Assembly: GCA_964346815.1 (NCBI GenBank)
Contig: CAYFWF010000059.1
Span: forward strand, 1 to 64,000
Origin: CAYFWF01 sp964346815
Lineage (GTDB): Bacteria > Acidobacteriota > Aminicenantia > Aminicenantales > Aminicenantaceae
Reading direction: 5' to 3'
Length of the DNA stretch: 64,000 nt
Shown piece by piece: positions 34,027 through 42,470 of this stretch. The notes under the pieces are model-generated. The model was not told the DNA's origin and ran no database searches. It worked only from the letters and a program-made list of their open reading frames with translations. Numbering within the stretch: the stretch's first letter is position 1; each line of letters starts with the position of its first letter. The position numbers were made by a program, and so were the translations under genes.

Positions 34027-35709
34027 ATGAAGAATAAAAGAAAACATGATCGGTTCCTAAGCACATCAGTTCTCCTGTTTGTCCTATTGACGCTGCTTTT
34101 ACCCAGCCTCAGCCAATGGGAATCAGAAGCCCCTGCCTTAACCGATCTTCCTCCTTTCACAGAACACGAGGAAGGGAGTTCGAAGATGGAATCGGTGCTC
34201 TATCGAATGTTACATATCTACATCAACCAAGGGATTGAAAAGGCAAAAGAATTCGCCAGCCTCCATGATATCGAAATGCAAGGCGACTGTCTTCGAGTGG
34301 TCGCCCAGGCGGGAGCTTCAAGTCTGTTTCTGGACATCAAAGCAATGGCTCGAATGGTAAGCTCTCAGATCGAAGCATTGGGCGGCAGAGTGGAAGCTTG
34401 TGCAAACGGCCATGTTCAGAGCATTCTTCCTCTCGGGGCTCTGGAAAACCTTTTGTTAGCTCCAACTGTGGAATACATAAGACTTCCTTTGAAGCCTTTT
34501 CCCATGGTGACCAGTGAAGGCGTAGCTCGAACAGGAGCCAATCAATGGCAAGCTCTGCCCTCATACAGAAAGGAAGAAAAACCCAAGGTTTGCGTGCTCG
34601 ATGTCGGATTCTCCGGATACAAAGCCCTTCTTGGCGAGGAGCTTCCCCCATCGGTAGAAATCAGATCGTTCAGGGGAGACGGAAATTTCAATCCCGACAA
34701 ACACGGCACAGCCTGTGCAGAAATCGTCCACGATATGGCACCAGAAGCCAGGCTTTGGCTGGTGAATTTCGATACCGATGTGGAACATCATAATGCAGTG
34801 AACTGGATCATCAACCAGGGTGTGGATATCGTTTCTTACTCCATCGGATGGTTCAACATTGGCGCCGGCGATGGGACTGGGCCCATCTGCGAGGACGTCA
34901 AAAGGGCTTCAGACAACGGAATCATCTGGGTTTCAGCAGCAGGAAATCAGGCTCAAGATCACTGGGGAGATGTCTATAAAGACTCTGACGGCGACCTATG
35001 GCACAACTTCCTCTCCAATGACGAGATTTTGAGCTTTCCTGTCAGCGCCAATCGATCCATAAGAATATTCTTGAGCTGGAACGACTGGGGAACCTGGAAC
35101 GGCTCAGCCTACAGCGGTTCGGACCAAGACTTCGACCTGTATCTCTACCGCTGGAGTGGCTCATCCTGGATCCTAGCAGCTAAATCCATCAACCGGCAAA
35201 CAGGAACCCAGTGGCCTACAGAATCTATCGCAATGAAATCCCCGAACCAGGCATCCACATGGGGAATCGCCATCAGAAGGTACAAAGCCAATAAAAACAT
35301 TAAGTTTAATGCCCATGTCATCAACAGCTCAGCTCCCATTGAATATCATAAACTCCACGGAAGCCTCGTCATCCCAGCAGAATCTTCGCATGTTCTTGCA
35401 GTAGGCGCCACCTCATGGCAGGATGATTCTTATCATATGTACAGCTCTAGAGGTCCGACAGCAGATGAAAGGATAAAACCTGACCTGGTCGCACCCTCTG
35501 GCGTCTCTGGAATCACATATGGAACATCGGGATTCTTCGGGACATCCGCTGCCACCCCTCATGTTGCAGGAGCTTTCGCCCTTCTCTTGACCAAAGCACC
35601 TTTTCCGCCGCCGCAGATCGAAAGCATCCTCCTCGAGAGAGCACTGGACCTTGGTTCCAGCGGAAAAGATAACATGTATGGGATGGGAAGACTGCGTCTC
35701 ACAAAATAA
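34027..35709 (+). CDS. Exported subtilisin-like serine protease (S8)
   Basis: A 560-residue peptidase. Signal peptide about residues 11-30; an N-terminal region to about 185 without a recognisable I9 propeptide. Catalytic Asp192 (VLDVGFSG), His226 (DKHGTACAEIV), oxyanion Asn in SAAGNQ and Ser507 (GTSAATPHVAG). Between the Asn and Ser blocks an inserted beta-rich segment (about 315-430; DQDFDLYLYRWSGSSWI) resembles a pre-peptidase C-type fold. All catalytic residues are present. It begins 10 bases after the SH3-barrel gene and is followed after 31 bases by another SH3 gene, so the three products probably act together in the envelope. Confidence 0.9.
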   Translation: MKNKRKHDRFLSTSVLLFVLLTLLLPSLSQWESEAPALTDLPPFTEHEEGSSKMESVLYRMLHIYINQGIEKAKEFASLHDIEMQGDCLRVVAQAGASSLFLDIKAMARMVSSQIEALGGRVEACANGHVQSILPLGALENLLLAPTVEYIRLPLKPFPMVTSEGVARTGANQWQALPSYRKEEKPKVCVLDVGFSGYKALLGEELPPSVEIRSFRGDGNFNPDKHGTACAEIVHDMAPEARLWLVNFDTDVEHHNAVNWIINQGVDIVSYSIGWFNIGAGDGTGPICEDVKRASDNGIIWVSAAGNQAQDHWGDVYKDSDGDLWHNFLSNDEILSFPVSANRSIRIFLSWNDWGTWNGSAYSGSDQDFDLYLYRWSGSSWILAAKSINRQTGTQWPTESIAMKSPNQASTWGIAIRRYKANKNIKFNAHVINSSAPIEYHKLHGSLVIPAESSHVLAVGATSWQDDSYHMYSSRGPTADERIKPDLVAPSGVSGITYGTSGFFGTSAATPHVAGAFALLLTKAPFPPPQIESILLERALDLGSSGKDNMYGMGRLRLTK

Positions 35710-35740
35710 GCATGAATGCCCGAGATAAAAGGAGGCTAAA

Positions 35741-36454
35741 ATGCCAAAATATCATATAAGGATAGCGATCGCTCTGTTTCTCTCACTTCTCATTGGGTAT
35801 GGAACAACTCCTGCTCACCTGACCTCCTATCCTGGAAGCCTCGATTACGATCAGGAATTCGAAAAGGCGAGAAAACTCTACCTGAAAGGGGACCATCTGG
35901 ATTCTCTTTTAATTCTTGCCGCATTGGAAAAGCAGATCCAAGCAGACGAAGCCGTCGACACAAAAGGAGAGATCCTTTCAGAAATACATTTTTTATCCGG
36001 GTTGTGTTTTCTAGAGGGCTGGAATCGAACGGACCGAGGAAAGGATTCCTTCCATAAGGCTCTGAAATACAATCCTTCCTTCCAGGTCAAAGAGGAGTTA
36101 TACGGTCAAAGGGCCGTAAAGTTATTCGGAGAATTGATGAAAGCTGAGTTGGAGCAGCCCTCGGAAGAAAATCCTGTAATGGAGAATTCTGAGGAAAAGG
36201 AACCAGATCAACTGACTCCAGAACCCGTTCAAAGAGATAAATCTGTAAGGGTTATCCAAAAGAATGCTGTCCTCAGGGTAAAGCCAAGCAGCGAGGGCAC
36301 CGTCATAAAAGAGCTGCCTCTGGGCGCCCTGTTAGAAGTGGAAGAAGAGCTGGAGGAATGGCTGAAGATCAAGCTTCCTCCAGATAAAGCCGGGTTCATC
36401 GTGATGGGTTACATCCACAAATCCTCCACCGAATCTTCTTCAGTCATCCATTAA
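35741..36454 (+). CDS. Exported SH3-domain protein with TPR-like N-terminal half
   Basis: A 237-residue exported protein. Signal peptide (IAIALFLSLLIGYGTTPA), a helical TPR-like region (residues 35-130; FEKARKLYLKGDHLDSLLIL, FLSGLCFLEG), an acidic linker, and a C-terminal SH3-like domain (NAVLRVKPSSEGTVIKELP, WLKIKLPPDKAGFIVMGYIH). The SH3 end closely matches that of the barrel protein two genes upstream (LPPDK-x-GF, GYIH), so the two are related. AAAGGAGGCTAAA before ATG. Last gene of the operon. Confidence 0.8.
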   Translation: MPKYHIRIAIALFLSLLIGYGTTPAHLTSYPGSLDYDQEFEKARKLYLKGDHLDSLLILAALEKQIQADEAVDTKGEILSEIHFLSGLCFLEGWNRTDRGKDSFHKALKYNPSFQVKEELYGQRAVKLFGELMKAELEQPSEENPVMENSEEKEPDQLTPEPVQRDKSVRVIQKNAVLRVKPSSEGTVIKELPLGALLEVEEELEEWLKIKLPPDKAGFIVMGYIHKSSTESSSVIH

Positions 36455-36533
36455 TAAACACTGCGCGCGGTCTTCTTCCACTCAACCAAGGCCACGAAAA
36501 AGCCTCTCACAATCAAATCCTAGAAACCAACAA

Positions 36534-36562
36534 TTGACAAACGCTCTTCAAATGCTTATATT
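36534..36562 (+). promoter_or_regulatory. Sigma-70 promoter of the GT-A glycosyltransferase gene
   Basis: -35 TTGACA (36534-36539), a 17-base spacer, -10 TATATT (36557-36562). The TTG start codon is 120 bases downstream. The leader has no other feature that I can name. Confidence 0.72.
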
Positions 36563-36681
36563 TTGACCGCAAAGGGAAGAGGAAAGCCGTTCTTCATGCT
36601 CATTTTGTAAAAAATGCCTGAATAAGAGAAAAAAATCACTTTCTCGAAAAAACCTGAAGCCTCTTAACCAAGGAGCTGCGG

Positions 36682-38136
36682 TTGACAGTAAAGTTATCCA
36701 GACTCGATCAATTTTTAGAACTCCGCAATATCCAACTCTATGAAAGGGAAAGATTTATCCGCAGCACATCGAGAAAAAATCCTCTCGTTCAGGTGGATTA
36801 TTCTCTCTTCCTGGATGAAAAACACAGGTTCAGGAAGGATCTGATCGAGTTGGTCAAAGAAATTATTCAGAAATCCAGGCTGAAGATATATTTCGTTATG
36901 GTCAGTTGGTGGGGAAGGGGGGATCAGGCTCTTTGGACGGGAAGTCATCTGCTGAACACCCTGCTCAGATTTAAAAAAAAGGGCCTTTGTGACATTCTCT
37001 TGAGTTATCAAGAAGGCGACTCCGGACCATCGAGTCTTTGCAGCTGGTGTAAGAGACGAAACATCGACGTTCTCTTTGTCGACCGCTATCAACTGGTTTC
37101 AAAAGTCGGAAAAGATGTGGTCATTCCCAGGAAGGTACCGGGAAAGGCAGAAAACGTCATCAAAAGTCTCAAATGGATCGAACAGAAAACGAAAGAGAAT
37201 GGATTGACTCCTGAAAAGGTCTTGGTCATCTTCGCGGATGACGATTACACCCAATATCACTGGATCAATTATTTCATGCTTTTTGCTCCCTGGGTACTCT
37301 CCTTTCAGAAAAAGTCAAGAGACAAAGAGATCGATCAAATTGTCAGAAAAATAAACAAAGTCAGCTTCATCAAAAGCGGTTGCCCGAGGATAATCTTGCC
37401 CTATGAACTTCAAGGACATATCGTCGATGGGCGCCTCGAAACCATGGACTATCTGGATGTCACACGGGCTATCTTGGAGCTGGCCATCGAGCACAACCGA
37501 TTGAGGTTGGGTGAAGAAAGGGAAGAAGTTTCCGAGCTGTTTTCAATTCTTAATAAAATCAAAACAAAAAAGCAGATCTTTGCTCCTCAAAACAGAACGT
37601 ATTTCCTAGGAGAGAAACTCAACGACCGTCTGGAAAGTGTTTGGCGTGAATATATCTACAGAGGCGGACGGGTCACCCAGCGCCTCGAGGGAATCTTGCG
37701 CTACCTCAGCCACAAAAGCCATTGCCGGTGGCTCAGACAATTCACCTTTCTCTTACACGGAGACCAAGGAGCTCCTTTGGATGCATGGCTGGAATATTCC
37801 CCCTTCGGAGGATATGCCCTTGAAATCAGCTTATTGATGCAAGCCATGTGTGATAAGGCCTTTGAGGAACAACAGGTGCTGAATATCAAGGGCCTTCCTC
37901 ACTCCCACCAACGTTCAAAGGACCTGGCCATATGGCACATGCTTGACAGCATTCTTTTGGCCTTTGACTTGATCAGGGTCCTCTACAAAGATCTCTCTCT
38001 CAGAAATTTTCTCTCGGTCTATGGATACAAAAGGCATTTCCCGATGCTTGACAGATTCGGAAATATTATCCAGCATCAACCCAGATATGGGAGCCTGAAG
38101 ATCTATCCACCTCTCAATCACTTGGCCATCGAATAA
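36682..38136 (+). CDS. Putative GT-A glycosyltransferase, divergent GT81 (glucosyl-3-phosphoglycerate synthase)-like
   Basis: A 484-residue soluble protein. Features that recall GT81 enzymes, compared from memory: GKAENVIKSLKWIEQ before a DxD-like AspAspAsp (residues 186-188, VLVIFADDDYTQ), a later GGRVTQRLEGILRYL, and a C-terminal GGYALEISLLMQAM followed by GLPHSHQRSKDL. Those enzymes join glucose to 3-phosphoglycerate for the solute glucosylglycerate. Overall similarity is weak, and about 100 N-terminal residues are unexplained. The start is TTG 36682 behind AAGGAGCTGCGG. The trehalose gene next to it on the opposite strand supports a compatible-solute role. Confidence 0.5.
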   Translation: MTVKLSRLDQFLELRNIQLYERERFIRSTSRKNPLVQVDYSLFLDEKHRFRKDLIELVKEIIQKSRLKIYFVMVSWWGRGDQALWTGSHLLNTLLRFKKKGLCDILLSYQEGDSGPSSLCSWCKRRNIDVLFVDRYQLVSKVGKDVVIPRKVPGKAENVIKSLKWIEQKTKENGLTPEKVLVIFADDDYTQYHWINYFMLFAPWVLSFQKKSRDKEIDQIVRKINKVSFIKSGCPRIILPYELQGHIVDGRLETMDYLDVTRAILELAIEHNRLRLGEEREEVSELFSILNKIKTKKQIFAPQNRTYFLGEKLNDRLESVWREYIYRGGRVTQRLEGILRYLSHKSHCRWLRQFTFLLHGDQGAPLDAWLEYSPFGGYALEISLLMQAMCDKAFEEQQVLNIKGLPHSHQRSKDLAIWHMLDSILLAFDLIRVLYKDLSLRNFLSVYGYKRHFPMLDRFGNIIQHQPRYGSLKIYPPLNHLAIE

Positions 38137-38267
38137 TCCGGAATCCACAAACCTGTACAGACAGATGTTTCTTCTCATTTCATCGAGGAATTCCCTCCTG
38201 AGCAGACTCATCTCATCATGAATGAAGAAATGCAACGTGTCTCTGGCCAAAAGGGGGCAGACCGATA

Positions 38268-40481
38268 TCAACTATCGGAAAGCTGTCGGAGCAATTTTCT
38301 CGCAGCATGGGGAGATTCCAGATAAAATCGGGCAAGAGTCTGACGATACCCGACCTTCACCGAATATGCAGACAAAGGCAAAACTTTAAAAATATCCTCA
38401 TCGGTCCAATCATCTCCGAGGGCAAGCAAGAAATCCCATTTTTTCCACTTCAAAAATCTTTGCGTTGCCTCTCCTTTATCGACACCCCGCATCCTTACCT
38501 CGACGACCTTGTTACCATGCATGACCTGAAGATTGGTGTTGGCAAGAAATTCATTGAGATAATCGAATAGTTCGTCGGCCCTAAGTTGCCCCAATTCCGG
38601 ATTGGCCTTCCGGTATTGCCACGCGAGGCCGTATTCTTTCTCCTCCACCAAAGTGCCGGGGACACGCATTTGGTAAGTTTTAAGGATTGGCCTTACTTGC
38701 GCCTTCCATTCACCTGAGGAGGGGCTCATTTGCTTTTCCCATTCTAGATTGGGCCGTTTTTTGATCCAAGCTCCATGCTCTGCAACCAGGCCACAGGGGA
38801 TTTTTCCGAGCCACTTTTGAAGCGTTTCTCGCTTCCGGCCGCTTATGATAACAAGGAAATTTTCGACGTTTTCAGCCAAGGACAAGAGCAACCGTATCAA
38901 TTCTCTATCCGGCTTTGCTCGATCCGGCTCGTCGGAGAAGGAGATGATCGTACCGTCATAGTCCAAAAGAAGAAGCCGCCGCTTGCTCTTTTTATAATCA
39001 GAGAGCAGTTTTTGCTGCCATTCATGACTCAGTTTCCTGTGTTCCTGTCGTATCTGAATCTTCTTTATTTCCTCAATCCTTTCAATAAAACTTCTGGTCC
39101 ATCGATACACATCGTATTCATATAAACGCTTCCTCATTAGCTCCATTCTCTGTATTTGTTCTTCCTCGCTCATCCGCAGAGCCTGATGAAGAGCCTCGGC
39201 TATCTCTTCCTTGTTGTTTACATTTATCAGGATGGCTTCTCCTAGTTCTGCTGATGCTCCTGTGGTTTCGCTAAGAATTAGGACACCCTTTTTATCTGTG
39301 CGGGCAGCGATATATTCCTTCGCTACCAGATTCATTCCGTCACGTAAGGGACTGATAAGGGCGATATCGGCCACAGAATACAGGGGAAGAAGTTTTTTAA
39401 ACGGAAGAGAACGGGACATATAATGAAGAGGAATCCATCCCGGTATACCGAAACGGCCGTTTATCCTCCCCACGAGTTTATCCACTTCTTCCTTCAGGAG
39501 AGAATAGTGTTTGACCTTGGTGCGGGAAGGCACGCACAGCATGATAAAAATGACCTGTTTGTGCCATTTGGGATTTCTCTGCAGGAAATATTCGATGCCT
39601 TTCAATCTCTCAGGTATGCCTTTGGTATAATCCATCCGGTCGATGGAGAGGACGATTTTTCTCTTTGGCACACCCATTCTTTCCTGAAGTGTTTTGATCT
39701 CTCTCTGTGTCGAAGTCTGTTGACAAAGGAACTCAATGTTTTGAATATCTATTCCCATCGGAAAATTCTCTACCTTGATCACCCTTTCCCCGAAAAAAAT
39801 CGTGCCAAATTCGTGCTCATGTCCCAACAAACGCAAAACACTGCTCAAAAAATGTCTGGCATATTCATAGGTATGGAATCCTATAAGGTCAGCACCCAGA
39901 AGTCCTTCCAAAATTTCTTTCCGCCAGGGTAAAAGCCTGAATATTTCAGAAGAAGGGAATGGTATATGGAGGAAAAAACCGATAGAGCTCCGAGGAAACT
40001 TCTCTTTTATCAACCTGGGAAGAAGCATCAAATGATAATCATGAACCCAAAAAACATCCTGGGGACTGGCTGTCTTTTCAATTTTTTGCAAAAATTTCTT
40101 GTTTACTTTTTCGTAGGCTTTCCACTCAGATTCTTCATAGGTGGAATATGTCGAAAAGTAATGAAACAGTGGCCAAATTGTTCTGTTCGAAAAACCATAA
40201 TAATACTTCTCAATTTCTGTCGGAGAGAGAAACACCGGAAAACTTTGGCAGGATTTTATGAGCTCATCTTCAATTTTTCTTTTTTCTCCTTTATTCGACG
40301 GCCAAAGGCCTGGCCAGCCTATCAATACCGGCTCCACCATCTTTTCGAGACTCCGGATGCCTGTGGCAAGACCTCCAGGGCTCTCTCGAACTTTAAGATT
40401 TTTTCCTTTTCGGCTTATCGAAACAGGCAGCCTGTTGGCGATGATAAGGATTCTTTTTTTCCCGGATGGATCTGTCTTCAT
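38268..40481 (-). CDS. otsA-otsB: Trehalose-6-phosphate synthase / trehalose-phosphatase fusion
   Basis: A 737-residue cytoplasmic enzyme for both steps of trehalose synthesis from nucleotide-glucose and glucose-6-phosphate. Residues 1 to about 465 are GT20: IANRLPVSISRKG, WPGLWPSNKG, VFWVHDYHLMLLPRL, FFLHIPFPSSEIFRLLPW, DRMDYTKGIPERLKGIEYF and LRDGMNLVAKEYIA. About 490-737 are a HAD phosphatase: LLLDYDGTII, VIISGRKRETL, VAEHGAWI, NKVVEVRM and ALGDDWTDEDIF. All motifs are intact. It is transcribed away from the sigma-factor gene and toward the putative GT81-like gene, with 131 bases between their ends. Confidence 0.94.
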   Translation of the reverse strand: MKTDPSGKKRILIIANRLPVSISRKGKNLKVRESPGGLATGIRSLEKMVEPVLIGWPGLWPSNKGEKRKIEDELIKSCQSFPVFLSPTEIEKYYYGFSNRTIWPLFHYFSTYSTYEESEWKAYEKVNKKFLQKIEKTASPQDVFWVHDYHLMLLPRLIKEKFPRSSIGFFLHIPFPSSEIFRLLPWRKEILEGLLGADLIGFHTYEYARHFLSSVLRLLGHEHEFGTIFFGERVIKVENFPMGIDIQNIEFLCQQTSTQREIKTLQERMGVPKRKIVLSIDRMDYTKGIPERLKGIEYFLQRNPKWHKQVIFIMLCVPSRTKVKHYSLLKEEVDKLVGRINGRFGIPGWIPLHYMSRSLPFKKLLPLYSVADIALISPLRDGMNLVAKEYIAARTDKKGVLILSETTGASAELGEAILINVNNKEEIAEALHQALRMSEEEQIQRMELMRKRLYEYDVYRWTRSFIERIEEIKKIQIRQEHRKLSHEWQQKLLSDYKKSKRRLLLLDYDGTIISFSDEPDRAKPDRELIRLLLSLAENVENFLVIISGRKRETLQKWLGKIPCGLVAEHGAWIKKRPNLEWEKQMSPSSGEWKAQVRPILKTYQMRVPGTLVEEKEYGLAWQYRKANPELGQLRADELFDYLNEFLANTNLQVMHGNKVVEVRMRGVDKGEATQRFLKWKKWDFLLALGDDWTDEDIFKVLPLSAYSVKVGYRQTLARFYLESPHAARKLLRQLSDS

Positions 40482-40900
40482 GATGGGCTGTCCCCCTCCT
40501 TTTTGCTTAAGTCAAATCGTCGATAAAGCATCTTCAAATCCAGGGGCATCTCATTCTATCGAACCTTCTCAAGGGGAGATGCTGGATACCCTGGATAATC
40601 CAGCAGTGATGACCTGTATACCCCGACGTGGCGAACATTTCATCGGTTTGAGTACACAACCCTTATACTCATAAGATAACATGCGGCGCAGAGAGCGTCA
40701 ATCGCAAACGGCAATTATCTCTCTCCAAGTGGCCCAAAAAGGCCTCATGTTTTTCCATAAGAGGCAATTTTTCAGGGAAGAGGATATGACTTCCGGGAGG
40801 GCAAAATCATACCAAACGCTATCGATAAGACCTATGGATAGCTGGGAAAAATAAGTTACGCCTAGCGACAAATTTGACCTGTTTTTTCAAATATGAGAGA
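40482..40900. other. Intergenic region between divergent trehalose and sigma genes, with small palindromes
   Basis: No gene is visible. The stretch holds GCATCTC (40546-40552) paired with GAGATGC (40576-40582), the palindrome CTGGATAATCCAG (40591-40603), and a direct repeat of CTGGATA (40582 and 40591). These could be control sites for either divergent gene, but no consensus promoter stands out. Confidence 0.4.
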
Positions 40901-42409
40901 ATGCAATTGAATGAAAATAAAGACTTTAATAGCTGTAAAAGTCCATATCAATTGGCTGACCGACCGTTCGGAGAAGGAGATATTGAAATCAAAGGGAAAA
41001 AATATCTGACTCCTATCCATGAACTCGAGCGAACAGACGATCCTGTGAAGCTCTATTTAAAGGAAATGGGGGATATCTCTTTGCTTACTCGAGAGGGAGA
41101 ACTTGTCATCGCCAAACGAATAGAAAAGAGTGAACTGACAGTCATAAAGGCTCTCTCGAAGACCAAAGCCGCCCTCGATCGAGTCCTTTATTTGGAGGAG
41201 AAATCCAAAGAAGTGCCAAATATCATAGACGAAATGTTCGAACTGTATGAAAAAGAACTTTCTGAGAAAAAATTAGAGTTAAGAAAAAAGAAGATAAGCC
41301 GAAAAATCCAAGAACTGAGAAACCTCGGTTCACAGCTCGAAAGCTTTCCGTTGAGAAAAAAATACAGCTTTTCTCAAAGGCGACTCAAGGTCAAAACGAG
41401 TCAAATCCTCAGGAGCTTGAACATTTGTTCGGAATTCTGGGAGGACATTATCACTGATCTCCAGATGAAGCTGCAGGCTGTCAACCATCTCGAAGAAACT
41501 AAAGAAGAGCTCACCCTATCTTATAAAAAAAAGAGGAGCCAGAAGGCAAAGATCACCCTGAAAAAAGAAGTGAATAAAATCAACTCGCTGTTGAGGTCTT
41601 ATCGGAGGGAAATAGGATTCGATCCACAGGATTTAAGAAAGATCCTGCGTATAATATCTGGGGCGAGGAAGGACAGGGACAAATCGAAAAATGAATTGGT
41701 AGAAGCCAACCTGCGGCTCGTGGTTTCCATCGCCAAGAAATATATCAACTGTGGACTTCCTTTCCTCGATTTGATTCAAGAAGGAAACACCGGATTGATG
41801 AGAGCAGTGGATAAATTCGATTACAAAAAGGGATATAAGTTTTCCACTTATGCGACTTGGTGGATCAGACAAGCCATCACCAGAGCTGTTTCTGACCAGG
41901 GGAGAACGATAAGGATTCCTGTTCATATGGTGGAGACCATAAACAAACTCCGCAGGGTCTCTCAGGCTCTTGTCCAAGAAAGCGGGAGAGAACCGACATA
42001 TGAGGAGATCGCCAAAAAGATGGATCTGAGCATCAGCAAGGTCAGAAAGATCATAAAAATCTCCCAGCAGCCTCTTTCTCTCGAAACACCCATCGGTGAT
42101 GAAGAAGACAGTCACCTAAAGGATTTTATCGAAGACAAAAAAATTCTCTCTCCTCAGGACAAAACGATTAAAAACAATCTCAAAAAACAAATTGAAGAAG
42201 CTTTAAAAACCCTCTCTGAACGAGAGGCCAGAGTCTTAAAGTTGAGGTTTGGCATCGGAAGTGGGAACGAACAGACATTGGAAGAAATCGGGCAGCAATT
42301 CAAGGTGACTCGAGAAAGGATCAGACAGATAGAAGCCAAAGCAAAGAGAAAATTGAAAAGCCCGAGTCGGGGGCAAAAGTTAAAGTCTTTCACTGATAAT
42401 TATAGTTAA
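40901..42409 (+). CDS. Second primary-type sigma factor (sigma-70 family)
   Basis: A 502-residue sigma factor parallel to the one at 6048-7625: region 1.2 (DPVKLYLKEMGDISLLTREG), a highly charged insert, region 2 (LIQEGNTGLMRAVDKFDY, FSTYATWWIRQAITRAVSDQ), region 3 (IRIPVHMVETI) and region 4.2 (TLEEIGQQFKVTRERIRQIE). Promoter-contacting segments agree closely with the first, so both probably read similar -10/-35 sequences, as RpoS and RpoD do. The start is uncertain: ATG 40901 has GAGAGA too close, and TTG 40874 lacks a site. It is next to trehalose synthesis and may serve stationary or osmotic stress; inference. Confidence 0.88.
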   Translation: MQLNENKDFNSCKSPYQLADRPFGEGDIEIKGKKYLTPIHELERTDDPVKLYLKEMGDISLLTREGELVIAKRIEKSELTVIKALSKTKAALDRVLYLEEKSKEVPNIIDEMFELYEKELSEKKLELRKKKISRKIQELRNLGSQLESFPLRKKYSFSQRRLKVKTSQILRSLNICSEFWEDIITDLQMKLQAVNHLEETKEELTLSYKKKRSQKAKITLKKEVNKINSLLRSYRREIGFDPQDLRKILRIISGARKDRDKSKNELVEANLRLVVSIAKKYINCGLPFLDLIQEGNTGLMRAVDKFDYKKGYKFSTYATWWIRQAITRAVSDQGRTIRIPVHMVETINKLRRVSQALVQESGREPTYEEIAKKMDLSISKVRKIIKISQQPLSLETPIGDEEDSHLKDFIEDKKILSPQDKTIKNNLKKQIEEALKTLSEREARVLKLRFGIGSGNEQTLEEIGQQFKVTRERIRQIEAKAKRKLKSPSRGQKLKSFTDNYS

Positions 42410-42422
42410 TTGATCACACCCC

Positions 42423-42470
42423 AAGGAAATGGAGAAAAAAGACTATAAGGAAATGGAGAAAAAAGACTAT
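42423..42470 (+). repeat. 24-bp tandem duplication spanning a start codon
   Basis: The unit AAGGAAATGGAG plus twelve more bases occurs twice without change. Each copy carries the purine-rich AAGGAA and an in-frame ATG, so the gene has two equivalent starts (42429 and 42453) and its product begins with a repeated MEKKDYKE/MEKKDYP. Confidence 0.9.
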
